Assembly (NCBI GenBank): GCA_016218415.1
Contig: JACRED010000032.1
Location: 57,502-121,501, forward strand
DNA: 64,000 nt
Reading direction: 5' to 3'
DNA from: Nitrosomonadales bacterium
GTDB taxonomy: Bacteria > Pseudomonadota > Gammaproteobacteria > Burkholderiales > Gallionellaceae
A program made the position numbers and the translations under genes. The notes beneath the pieces were generated by a model. The model did no database searches and was not told the origin of the DNA. It saw nothing but the letters and a program-made list of their open reading frames with translations. This document shows positions 54,291 to 62,071 of this stretch, piece after piece. How positions within the stretch are numbered: position 1 is the first letter of the stretch; every line of letters starts with the position of its first letter.

Positions 54291-55514
54291 ATGGCTGTCG
54301 CACCAAAAGAACAAAAGGTAAAAATAAAAGAATATAACTACGCCTGGGAAGGCAAGGACAAAACCGGCAAACAGGTCAAGGGCGAGATGCGCGCGCCCGG
54401 CGAAGCCAGCGTATCCGCACATTTGCGCCGCCAGGGCGTCAATATCGTAAAAATCAAACGCCAGCGCGATACCGGCAAATCCATCACCGCAAAGGACATC
54501 ACGTTGTTCACCCGCCAGTTGGCCGTCATGATGAAATCGGGCGTCCCCCTGTTGCAGGCTTTCGATATCGTGGGCAAGGGTCATAGCAACCCGTCTGTCG
54601 CGCGGTTGCTGCTGGACATCAAGACCGACGTGGAAACCGGCAGCAGCCTGCAGCAGGCATTCATGAAACACCCGCTGTATTTCAATGCCCTGTATTGCAA
54701 TCTGATCGGCGCGGGCGAAGCTGCCGGTATCCTGGACGGATTGCTGGAGCGCCTGGCGACCTACATGGAAAAAACCGAGGCGCTGAAGAGCAAGATCAAA
54801 TCCGCTCTGTTCTATCCGATTTCCATCATCGTCGTGGCGTTCATCATCACCGCCGTGATCATGATCTTCGTGATCCCCGCGTTCAAGGAGCTGTTTTCCG
54901 GTTTCGGCGCCAAACTGCCGACCCCGACCCTGGTGCTGATGGGAATCTCCGATTTCTTCGTCACCTACTGGTACCTCATTTTCGGCGGGATAGGCGGCGG
55001 CCTGTACACCTTCTTTTATTTCTGGAAGCGCAGCAAAAAATTGCAGGATTTCATGGACAGGGCGTTGCTGAAACTGCCGGTCTTCGGCGAACTGATCCGC
55101 AAGGCCACGATCGCCCGCTGGACCCGCACCTTGGCCACGATGTTCGCCGCCGGCGTGAACCTGGTCGAGGCGCTTGATTCGGTTGCAGGCGCCGCAGGTA
55201 ACGTGGTGTACTACAACGCGACCAAGACGATACAGCGCGAAGTCAGCAGCGGTTCCGGATTGACGGTGTCCATGCAGAACACCGGGCTGTTCCCGAGCAT
55301 GGTGCTGCAAATGGTGGCGATCGGCGAGGAGGCCGGCTCGCTGGACGCCATGCTCGGAAAAGTGGCAGACTTCTTCGAGGCCGAAGTGGACGATGCGGTA
55401 GCCGCGATCTCCAGCCTGATGGAACCGGTCATCATGGTGGTGCTCGGCACGCTGATCGGCGGCATGGTGGTCGCGATGTATCTGCCGATCTTCAAGATGG
55501 GTGAAGTCATTTAA
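54291..55514 (+). CDS. pilC: Type IV pilus inner-membrane platform protein PilC
   Basis: 407 residues. Two GspF/T2SF domains are visible: the first (about 70-195) begins FTRQLAVMMKSGVPLLQAFD, the second (about 272-395) begins ARWTRTLATMFAAGVNLVEAL. Membrane segments lie near 175-195, 220-240 and 375-395. AAGGGAGA precedes the ATG. The assembly ATPase gene pilB, normally directly upstream, is absent here. Confidence 0.95.
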   Translation: MAVAPKEQKVKIKEYNYAWEGKDKTGKQVKGEMRAPGEASVSAHLRRQGVNIVKIKRQRDTGKSITAKDITLFTRQLAVMMKSGVPLLQAFDIVGKGHSNPSVARLLLDIKTDVETGSSLQQAFMKHPLYFNALYCNLIGAGEAAGILDGLLERLATYMEKTEALKSKIKSALFYPISIIVVAFIITAVIMIFVIPAFKELFSGFGAKLPTPTLVLMGISDFFVTYWYLIFGGIGGGLYTFFYFWKRSKKLQDFMDRALLKLPVFGELIRKATIARWTRTLATMFAAGVNLVEALDSVAGAAGNVVYYNATKTIQREVSSGSGLTVSMQNTGLFPSMVLQMVAIGEEAGSLDAMLGKVADFFEAEVDDAVAAISSLMEPVIMVVLGTLIGGMVVAMYLPIFKMGEVI

Positions 55515-55520
55515 TGGCGC

Positions 55521-55623
55521 TGGGGAATGGGGAGTGGGAAGTGGTGAGTAGAAAGAGCATGGTAGTAAATAGGGGAGTTGCTGCGGTTTCCCCCACTTCC
55601 CACTCCCCACTCCCCACTCACCC
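55521..55623. repeat. Intergenic inverted-repeat element (GGGGAGTGGG type)
   Basis: Arms of about 27 bases, made of GGGGAGTGGGAAGTGG-like units at 55522-55548 and the complementary CCACTTCCCACTCCCC units at 55591-55622, surround a spacer of about 42 bases. It begins 7 bases after the pilC stop and ends just before a fragmentary pilD start. Confidence 0.75.
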
Positions 55624-55632
55624 TTCGCTCCA

Positions 55633-55773
55633 ATGAGTCTCATCGAACTATTGCAGACGGTCCCCGCCGCCTTCGTAGGCGTGTGCCTGGTGCTCGGCCT
55701 GATGGTCGGCAGTTTTAGCTCCGACATAACCCGCAATCGGGTTAGTCTTCACAGAAACAGCCGACATGACTGA
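55633..55773 (+). pseudogene. Truncated second pilD start (5' remnant)
   Basis: The frame encodes MSLIELLQTVPAAFVGVCLV then LGLMVGSF, clearly the N-terminus of a prepilin peptidase, and then diverges into nonsense and stops inside the next gene's start. The 21 bases at 55696-55716 are identical to 55832-55852 in the intact pilD, while the bases before differ a lot. It is a relic of a second pilD allele, not a direct duplicate. Confidence 0.8.
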
Positions 55774-56638
55774 ACTATTTCAGCTCCTGCAATCATCACC
55801 GTTCATGTTCACTGGTACGTGTGCCATATTGGGCCTGATGGTCGGCAGTTTTCTCAACGTGGTGATCCATCGACTGCCGAAGATGCTGGAACTGGGCTGG
55901 CAACAACAGTGCGCCGAACTGCGCGGCGAAGAACACTTAGACGCCCCCAAATACAACCTCGTCTTCCCGCACTCGGCCTGCCCGCATTGCAACCACGCCA
56001 TCCGCGCGTGGGAAAATATCCCCATCGTCAGCTACCTGCTGTTGCGCGGCAAGTGCGCAGGCTGCGGTGCCGCCATTTCGCCGCGTTACCCGATCATCGA
56101 AGCGGTCAGCGGCATCCTGAGCGCCTGCGCGGCATGGCACTTCGGCTTCGGCCCCGCCGCCGCAGGCGCATTGCTGCTGATCTGGGCATTGCTGGCGCTG
56201 ACTGCGATCGATCTTGACACGCAACTGCTGCCGGACGACATCACCCTGCCGCTGCTCTGGGCCGGTTTGCTGTTCAACCTGTTCGGGGTCTTTACCGATT
56301 TGTATGGCGCGGTGATCGGCGCAGCGGCCGGTTATCTCGTGCTTTGGAGCGTGTACTGGGCATTCAAGCTCACCACCGGAAAAGAAGGCATGGGTTACGG
56401 TGATTTCAAATTGCTTGCGGCGCTCGGTGCCTGGCTGGGCTGGCAGATGCTGCCGCTGATCATTCTGTCATCCTCGCTGGTCGGCGCGATCGTGGGCATC
56501 ACGATGATCGTGGCGCTCAAGCATGGCCGCAACATCCCGATACCGTTCGGCCCCTATCTGGCGGGCGGCGGGCTGATCGCCCTGTTCTGGGGACAAACAC
56601 TGACACAGGGTTATCTGCATCTGCTGGCCGCACCATGA
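55766..56638 (+). CDS. pilD: Prepilin peptidase / N-methyltransferase PilD
   Basis: 290 residues. The cytoplasmic zinc-binding loop (CPHCNHAIRAWENIPIVSYL with a second CAGC pair) and the aspartate motifs (TAIDLDTQLLPDD and GMGYGDFKLLAALGAWLG) mark a bifunctional leader peptidase/methylase. It overlaps coaE by 4 bases. The PilD gene order with coaE and zapD is conserved in betaproteobacteria. Confidence 0.96.
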   Translation: MTELFQLLQSSPFMFTGTCAILGLMVGSFLNVVIHRLPKMLELGWQQQCAELRGEEHLDAPKYNLVFPHSACPHCNHAIRAWENIPIVSYLLLRGKCAGCGAAISPRYPIIEAVSGILSACAAWHFGFGPAAAGALLLIWALLALTAIDLDTQLLPDDITLPLLWAGLLFNLFGVFTDLYGAVIGAAAGYLVLWSVYWAFKLTTGKEGMGYGDFKLLAALGAWLGWQMLPLIILSSSLVGAIVGITMIVALKHGRNIPIPFGPYLAGGGLIALFWGQTLTQGYLHLLAAP

Positions 56639-57243
56639 GTTTCGCAGTCGGACTCACGGGCGGGATAGGCTGCGGCAAGAGCACGGTAGCCGGCCTGTTT
56701 GCCGAACATGGCGCCGGCATCATCGATACCGACCTGATCGCACACCAGCTGACGCAAGCCGGCGGGGAAGCCATCCCGGCCATCCGTGCAGCGTTTGGCG
56801 ATGATTACATGGGAGCCGACGGCGCGCTGGATCGCGCCAGGATGCGCGGGTTGATATTTTCGGATAGCGCCGCCAAGCGGCGGCTGGAACTGCTGCTGCA
56901 CCCGCTGATACTCGAGCAGACCGGGGCGCAATTGCGGGAACTGCAATCCAGGCCCTACATCGTCACCGTCGTGCCCCTGCTGCCGGAAAGCCCCGCCTTC
57001 CGGCAACTGGTCCGGCGCATACTGGTCGTGGATTGCGCGGAGGACAAACAGATCGAACGCGTCATCCTGCGCAGCAACATGGCCCGCGAGGAAATACGCG
57101 CCATCATCGCGCAACAGACGCCGCGCGCCGCAAGACTGCAACTGGCCGACGATGTGATACACAACGATGACGGCCCGGACAAGCTGGCCGCGCAGGTGGC
57201 GGTTCTGCATCAACGCTACCTGAACGCGCGAAACAGTATTTGA
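56635..57243 (+). CDS. coaE: Dephospho-CoA kinase
   Basis: 202 residues with P-loop GGIGCGKST near residue 8 and DTDLIAHQLT after it. It phosphorylates dephospho-CoA in the last step of coenzyme A synthesis; coaD at the other end of this window encodes the preceding step. ATGA overlap with pilD. Confidence 0.96.
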   Translation: MSFAVGLTGGIGCGKSTVAGLFAEHGAGIIDTDLIAHQLTQAGGEAIPAIRAAFGDDYMGADGALDRARMRGLIFSDSAAKRRLELLLHPLILEQTGAQLRELQSRPYIVTVVPLLPESPAFRQLVRRILVVDCAEDKQIERVILRSNMAREEIRAIIAQQTPRAARLQLADDVIHNDDGPDKLAAQVAVLHQRYLNARNSI

Positions 57244-57311
57244 CGATACAAGGCTATTCAATATATCGTTCGCAACTGGCAATAAATCCAACAACATCGG
57301 GCAATGGCAGC

Positions 57312-58073
57312 GTGATCAGCTACGAATATCCTCTCAATGAAAAAGTGCGCACCCTGTTGCGCCTGGAGGATTTGTTCTCGCGCATGGCGCACTTCACCAA
57401 CCTGAGCCACAGCAACGATCACCATGCGGCCATGTCCACGCTGTTCGAGATCCTCGAGGTGGTCAGCCGCGCCGACCTGAAATCCGAACTGCTGCAGGAG
57501 CTGGAGCGCCAGCGGCGCGTGTTATCCAGCCTGCACAACAACCCGGCGATTTCGGAAGCGGCCCTGGACGCGATACTGGGAGAGATCGACCAGGTTTCCG
57601 CGAACCTGCTCGGGATGAGCGGCAAGATCGGCCAGCATCTGCGCGAAAACGAATGGCTGATGGGCATCAAGCAGCGCGCCGTCATGCCGGGCGGCACCTG
57701 CGAATTCGATTTGCCCTCCTATCACTACTGGCAGGAACAGGATGTCAACCTGAGGCGTGAAAATCTGCGCGCATGGCTGGCCCCGCTGCTGCCGCTGGAA
57801 GCGGGGTCCAAGATCGTATTGCAACTGTTGCGCGAAAGCGGCAAGGTGTTCCACTTCATCGCGCATCAGGGCTCGTTCCAGCAAATGCAGGGCGGGCGCA
57901 TCGCCCAGATGCTGCGCGTCAGGCTGAGCAGCGAGCTGGCGTGCATACCCGAAGTGGGCGCCAACAAATATGCGATCAATATCCGCTTCATCGCCGCCAA
58001 CTATGCGGCTAAATCCGCGCTGCTCGATCAGGATGTGCCGTTCGAACTGACCTTCTGCAGCATCTCCTCGTAA
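57312..58073 (+). CDS. zapD: Cell division protein ZapD
   Basis: 253 residues from GTG 57312, at which the product begins [20 protein letters not shown] as in the family; an in-frame TTG at 57240 would add 24 unrelated residues. E. coli ZapD is about 247. The family segment [20 protein letters not shown] is present. ZapD bundles FtsZ filaments. Confidence 0.94.
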   Translation: MISYEYPLNEKVRTLLRLEDLFSRMAHFTNLSHSNDHHAAMSTLFEILEVVSRADLKSELLQELERQRRVLSSLHNNPAISEAALDAILGEIDQVSANLLGMSGKIGQHLRENEWLMGIKQRAVMPGGTCEFDLPSYHYWQEQDVNLRRENLRAWLAPLLPLEAGSKIVLQLLRESGKVFHFIAHQGSFQQMQGGRIAQMLRVRLSSELACIPEVGANKYAINIRFIAANYAAKSALLDQDVPFELTFCSISS

Positions 58074-58084
58074 TACCAGGCCTC

Positions 58085-58291
58085 ATGTCGCCAGCCCAAG
58101 CGCCGCCTGTCGTGACCTGCCCGCAGTGCGGCAAAGAACACCAATGGGATACCAACAACCGCTTTCGTCCGTTTTGCAGCGAGCGCTGCAAGCTGATCGA
58201 TCTGGGGAAATGGGCCAACGAGGAATATCGGGTAGCTCAACCGGTCGACAAGAACGAGCAGGAATACCCCGAGCCGCCTCACCAGGCCTGA
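58085..58291 (+). CDS. yacG: DNA gyrase inhibitor YacG
   Basis: 68 residues. The four zinc cysteines lie in [10 protein letters not shown] and [20 protein letters not shown]. YacG binds GyrB and inhibits gyrase. The locus order zapD-yacG-Nudix is the usual one. Its end overlaps the convergent Nudix-ThiE gene by 13 bases. Confidence 0.95.
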   Translation: MSPAQAPPVVTCPQCGKEHQWDTNNRFRPFCSERCKLIDLGKWANEEYRVAQPVDKNEQEYPEPPHQA

Positions 58292-59262
58292 CGCAGCAGC
58301 GCGATGCCGTGGGCACCGTGTTGCCATGCTGTCTGCATATCGACAGGCTGTAGCCCGCCCAGCGCATACACCGGTATCGATGAACCCGCCGCAATCGCCG
58401 CAAAACTCTCCCAGCCCAGATGCGGCGCACCCGGATGCGACTGCGTAGCCAGCACCGGGCTCAGCAACGCGAAATCGCAACCCAGTGCTTCGGCGCGGCG
58501 CAACTCCGCCGCGTTGTGACACGAAGCCGCGCACCACTCCGCATCGGGACGCGCGCGCAACTCGGCCAGCTGCGCGCCGGTCAACTGGACGCCGTCCGCA
58601 CCGACCTCCCGCGCCAGCGCAATGTCGGCGTTGATGATCAGGCGCGCATCATGGCGCCGCAGCAGCGGCAACATCCTCAGCGCCAGCTCGCGCATCGCCA
58701 CCCTTGAATAATCCTTCTCGCGCAACTGCACCAGCCGCAAGCCGTTATGCAGCGCGGCTTCCAGCCGGCACATGAATTCGCCCTCTCCCAGTTCGGCCAC
58801 ATTGCTGATCGCATACAGAGTTGGCAATGACAGCGCGCGCAGGATGGGCGCATTGGCGGGCAACAAAGGAGAAACCACAGCTTGTCCCCTCTCCCCTTCC
58901 GGGGAGAGGGTTAGGGAGAGGGGCGGTTGCCACGCAAACTGCTGCCCCTCATGCGGATGCAGCTCGCCGCTCCATGCCGTCACGCGAAAGAAATTCAGCC
59001 GCACCGTCGCATGCGGATAGGTGTACACGCGCGTCAGCCAAGGGTAAGCGGTGGTGACCGTGATGCCCAGTTCCTCGCGCAGCTCGCGCACCAGCGCATG
59101 GTAGGGTGTCTCGCCGGCTTCGATCTTGCCGCCGGGGAATTCCCAATAGCCGGCCCAGATTTTGTCGGGAGGACGTTGGGCGAGGAGGAAGGAGTTGTCG
59201 GGGCGTTGCAGCACGGCAGCGGCGACTTCTACGATTTTGGTTTTTTCAATCGGGGTGTTCAA
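58279..59262 (-). CDS. Nudix hydrolase fused to thiamine-phosphate-synthase-like domain
   Basis: 327 residues. Residues about 8-130 are a MutT-type Nudix domain with Nudix box [20 protein letters not shown]. Residues about 150-325 are a ThiE-like domain ([53 protein letters not shown]). The fusion is common in beta- and gammaproteobacteria. The linker carries a stretch encoded by a dispersed repeat ([13 protein letters not shown], see 58885-58923). Confidence 0.92.
   Translation of the reverse strand: MNTPIEKTKIVEVAAAVLQRPDNSFLLAQRPPDKIWAGYWEFPGGKIEAGETPYHALVRELREELGITVTTAYPWLTRVYTYPHATVRLNFFRVTAWSGELHPHEGQQFAWQPPLSLTLSPEGERGQAVVSPLLPANAPILRALSLPTLYAISNVAELGEGEFMCRLEAALHNGLRLVQLREKDYSRVAMRELALRMLPLLRRHDARLIINADIALAREVGADGVQLTGAQLAELRARPDAEWCAASCHNAAELRRAEALGCDFALLSPVLATQSHPGAPHLGWESFAAIAAGSSIPVYALGGLQPVDMQTAWQHGAHGIALLRQAW
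58885..58923. repeat. CCCTCTCCCC-type repeat inside a coding region
   Basis: CCCCTCTCCCC at 58886-58896 and GGGGAGAGGG, then AGGGAGAGGGG, at 58901-58923 form an inverted repeat of the kind usually seen between genes. Here it lies in the Nudix-ThiE linker and is translated in frame. Confidence 0.8.
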
Positions 59263-59287
59263 TGAAACCTCGTACTTAATTTAGGCC

Positions 59288-59312
59288 GTTCGCCCTGAGC
59301 CTGTCGAAGGGT
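59288..59312. repeat. TTCGCCCTGAGCCTGTCGAA repeat
   Basis: The sequence TTCGCCCTGAGCCTGTCGAA followed by GGGT matches a short repeat widely dispersed between genes in betaproteobacteria (from memory). It stands in the intergenic space before the inverted-repeat cassette. Confidence 0.7.
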
Positions 59313-59365
59313 CGCCGCAAAGCGGCTGGCACGCTGTGATCCATACGAAAAACAAAATCAAAACC

Positions 59366-59585
59366 GCCGGGGGTAGCCCGGCAGCTAGTCACTTTTTCTT
59401 GCTTCGCCAAAGAAAAAGTAACCAAAAAGAAGGCGACCCCGGTTTGCCGCCCCTGCGGGGTTCCCTGCGTTGCTCGACTGGTCAGGCGGCTGCGGAACTC
59501 GCGCTACGCGCTCAGACAGTCCTCGCCGACTACCCCTGACCAGCCTCCGCTACTCGGCGGCGCACAGGGGAGGTAAAGCGAAATT
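59366..59585 (+). repeat. Long dispersed repeat, copy A (left flank)
   Basis: About 220 bases containing GCCGGGGGTAGCCCGGCAGC, an ACTTTTTCTTG/CAAAGAAAAAGT hairpin, AGAAGGCGACCCCGGTTTGC and finally CGGCGGCGCACAGGGGAGG. The same blocks occur, in the same order on the opposite strand, at 60720-60985. It encodes no credible protein. Confidence 0.8.
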
Positions 59586-59599
59586 CAAAACCAGAAATC

Positions 59600-59628
59600 G
59601 TATGGTGGGCACGATGTGCCCACCATAC
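59600..59628. repeat. Palindrome on the inner side of copy A
   Basis: GTATGGTGGGCAC and GTGCCCACCATAC are perfect 13-bp arms around a 3-base loop. A near-identical palindrome lies at the inner edge of copy B. Confidence 0.85.
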
Positions 59629-59635
59629 CGAGCTA

Positions 59636-60589
59636 TCACTCACCACGGCTTGAAATCCATCCTTTCAAAGCCTCCGCTCGTTGCCGAATAAGATTTGCAT
59701 GTTCTGATGTTGCAACCGAAGGCCACATACTGCCGGTTTGGTTGCGGTACCCCCCTTCAACCCAGTCTTTGCAAAATAACTCCCATGACCGTTGGTTGGC
59801 AATAAACCAATCAATTATTCCATTGCTTTCGGCCACCTTAGTCGCATGCGCAATAATAGTTTGTAATTTTTCGTATTCTTCTTGGTAGTTTCGATACGCA
59901 TGTTGCGTCATCTCAGCCTGAGTCAACGGAAGGTCGGCATAGGCGGTCACCCAAAGTACCGCATCAATACCGTCGGTCAACTCTCGAATAGAGTCAATTA
60001 TTCTGAGTGCATCTTCTCTGTTGAGCACAAGCTGCGCTGCCGCTTCATGAGCAAAGATGTGTCGCAAGCGGAACGCCTCTTCTGTGTTTCGGTAAAGGGT
60101 CTCAACATCGTTAATGATAAAAGGCGCATCAAGAAAGCCATTCCGCTTATGGTATGGGTCAATTACCTTCCCGAGAAGAGACTTAAGATCGATATCAAGC
60201 AGCTTTTCCAACCATATATGAATATCTGAAATGGAGTTGCAGCTTGCAGATTTTGCTATCACCTCACCAAAAGTAAAGTCCTCGCCATGGAAAAATGAGA
60301 TTGCATCCCTTATTACAATTTTTTCTTTCACTAGGTCTGCGACTCTGGAGCGGTAAGGTTCACCACGATTGATGAGATGAATTACTGTTCCTCTGAAATA
60401 AGTTTCAAGAGCGGCGATGACTGCAACAGGAGCATGACGATACATTTCAGGGGAATCAGACAACACAACTGCCTCACGAAGATTCCTGAGTCGAAATCCG
60501 ACATCGAAAATTACTGCCTGCCAATCTTTCACAAAAAGCCTTGAGCGAACTTCGAGTAGCTCTTTTGACAAACGCTCAGCTTTCATCAA
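59636..60589 (-). CDS. HEPN-like / LprI-like protein bracketed by inverted repeats
   Basis: 317 residues, no signal peptide, clearly more AT-rich than the flanking genes. It carries an RX4H motif (RHIFAH, about residue 176) within LRNLREAV...RLRHIFAHEAAAQ helices, compatible with a HEPN RNase fold. The C-terminus (from about 222, LTQAEMTQHAYRNYQEEYEK with QRSWELFCKDW) resembles the lysozyme-inhibitor LprI N-terminal domain. Both assignments are inferred from motifs. It is enclosed by a symmetrical pair of repeats, suggesting lateral arrival. Confidence 0.62.
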   Translation of the reverse strand: MMKAERLSKELLEVRSRLFVKDWQAVIFDVGFRLRNLREAVVLSDSPEMYRHAPVAVIAALETYFRGTVIHLINRGEPYRSRVADLVKEKIVIRDAISFFHGEDFTFGEVIAKSASCNSISDIHIWLEKLLDIDLKSLLGKVIDPYHKRNGFLDAPFIINDVETLYRNTEEAFRLRHIFAHEAAAQLVLNREDALRIIDSIRELTDGIDAVLWVTAYADLPLTQAEMTQHAYRNYQEEYEKLQTIIAHATKVAESNGIIDWFIANQRSWELFCKDWVEGGYRNQTGSMWPSVATSEHANLIRQRAEALKGWISSRGE

Positions 60590-60692
60590 TCGTCCCCATC
60601 AATTCGTTTGGTAGTTTGTCCTGACTTTCAGAAACCATGTTCATGGTTCTAATGTGCCTGAGTCAAATTGTTTTGACTATTAATCATAGTAT

Positions 60693-60714
60693 GGTGGGCA
60701 ACTTGTTGCCCACC
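60693..60714. repeat. Palindrome on the inner side of copy B
   Basis: GGTGGGCAAC and GTTGCCCACC are perfect 10-bp arms with a 2-base loop, related in sequence to the palindrome at 59600-59628. Confidence 0.85.
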
Positions 60715-60719
60715 TGTTT

Positions 60720-60985
60720 TTTTGGTTTTCGCTTTTCTTCCCCTGTGCGCCGCCTCGATCAGACGCAAGGAAGCGGAGGTTTAGGCGAGCACTGTTCGAG
60801 CTCCGCAGGGAGGCGCGTTTTGTGTGCCTCACCAGGGCGAGTTGCGCAGCCCCGCTTGCTTGCGGCTGATCGAGGGCACCCGAAGGGCGGCAACCGGGGG
60901 CGCTTTCTTTGGGTTACCTTTCTTGGCAAGACAAGAAAGGTAACCAGCTGCCGGGCTGCCCCCGGCGAAGTTGCCTTTGACTAGC
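60720..60985 (-). repeat. Long dispersed repeat, copy B (right flank, inverted)
   Basis: On the minus strand it contains, from its outer end, GCCGGGGGCAGCCCGGCAGC, a GGTTACCTTTCTTG/CAAGAAAGGTAACC hairpin (14-bp perfect stem), AGCGCCCCCGGTTGCCGCCC and GGCGGCGCACAGGGGAAG. The block order matches copy A, with clear divergence in the middle. Between this and the next gene (to 61069) nothing else is recognised. Confidence 0.8.
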
Positions 60986-61069
60986 TGCCAGTCTACCACC
61001 GGCAACACAACCCCCTGTGTAGCAGATCATTGCCGCGTCATATAATGAAGCTCCGTATCCAAAGCTGTT

Positions 61070-61636
61070 ATGACGAAGCTAATTTTATTCTTGTTGCTAT
61101 TCACGACCAACAATATGGCCTGGTCGGATGCTTCTTACCAAGGATTGCAGGTGGATGTAAAAAGAGACGGCCGCTTATACAACTTCAGCGCCAGTTTCGA
61201 TACGCCCCTGACGAAATGTGCCGCCTACAATTACCTGATTGATTATGAAGCCGAAAGAAACCTGCCTGGCGTCGTTGAATTATTGGCGCATCGGCAATCT
61301 GCCAACAAGGTTAAAGTCGAGCTTACGGCTGAGGAACGTATCTTGTTTTTTAAAATTCAGATTATCTCTGTCATGGAGTACACGGAAAAACCTTTTGACA
61401 GCATCTCTTTCATACAACTCGCGGGCAAGTCGAAACTGTTTCAGGGAACATGGGATATTGAACCGGGCCAACAAGGCAGCGCACTCAGGTTTAATGGGCT
61501 GTGGGAACCGAGCACCAGGGTTCCCTTGTTTATCATTGACCTGTTTATAAAAAGCAGTCTCATTAACAAGTTCAGCGCAATTGCCCAATTGGCAGAGAAG
61601 CGCAAAGACATGCCGCCAGTTAGCTGCGTAGACTGA
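61070..61636 (+). CDS. Secreted START/SRPBCC-like protein
   Basis: 188 residues with a signal peptide (TKLILFLLLFTTNNMAWSDA). The mature part fits an SRPBCC ligand-binding fold: FSASFDTPLTKCAAYNYLID, SISFIQLAGKSKLFQGTWDI and a long C-terminal helix SLINKFSAIAQLAEKRK. More AT-rich than its surroundings. Function unknown. Confidence 0.75.
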   Translation: MTKLILFLLLFTTNNMAWSDASYQGLQVDVKRDGRLYNFSASFDTPLTKCAAYNYLIDYEAERNLPGVVELLAHRQSANKVKVELTAEERILFFKIQIISVMEYTEKPFDSISFIQLAGKSKLFQGTWDIEPGQQGSALRFNGLWEPSTRVPLFIIDLFIKSSLINKFSAIAQLAEKRKDMPPVSCVD

Positions 61637-61673
61637 AGGGGGCCATAAATATAGCCGCCGTGCTGCCCCGGCA

Positions 61674-62060
61674 TCAACCTTTTTTCTGTATCAATTCGAT
61701 CTTGTAGCCATCCGGGTCTTCGACAAACGCGATCACCGTGTTGCTATGTTTCATCGGCCCCGCCTCCCGCACCACTTTGCCGCCGCGCAGTTTTATTTTT
61801 TCACAGGCAGCGTAGGCATCTTCCACTTCAATCGCGATATGGCCGAAAGCGTTGCCGAGCTCGTATTTTTCTACTCCCCAATTGTGCGTCAGTTCGATCA
61901 CCGCGCTGCTGGCTTCGTCGCCGAAGCCGACAAACGCCAGGGTAAATTTTCCATCGGGATAATCCTTGCGGCGCAGCAGCTTCATGCCGAGCACTTCGGT
62001 GTAGAAGGCGAGCGATTTTTCCAGATCGACTACGCGCAGCATGGTGTGCAGGATACGCAT
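61674..62060 (-). CDS. gloA: Lactoylglutathione lyase (glyoxalase I)
   Basis: 128 residues. [20 protein letters not shown] gives the first metal histidine (His5), [20 protein letters not shown] the second, and [12 protein letters not shown] the final glutamate. It converts the methylglyoxal-glutathione adduct to S-lactoylglutathione. Length is standard. Confidence 0.95.
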   Translation of the reverse strand: MRILHTMLRVVDLEKSLAFYTEVLGMKLLRRKDYPDGKFTLAFVGFGDEASSAVIELTHNWGVEKYELGNAFGHIAIEVEDAYAACEKIKLRGGKVVREAGPMKHSNTVIAFVEDPDGYKIELIQKKG

Positions 62061-62071
62061 CAGATTTCTAC

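Noticed and set aside
54267..55736. A 489-codon minus-strand frame opposite pilC
   Set aside because: pilC is certain on the plus strand; the antisense frame includes translation of the GGGGAGTGGG repeat and has no recognisable domain.
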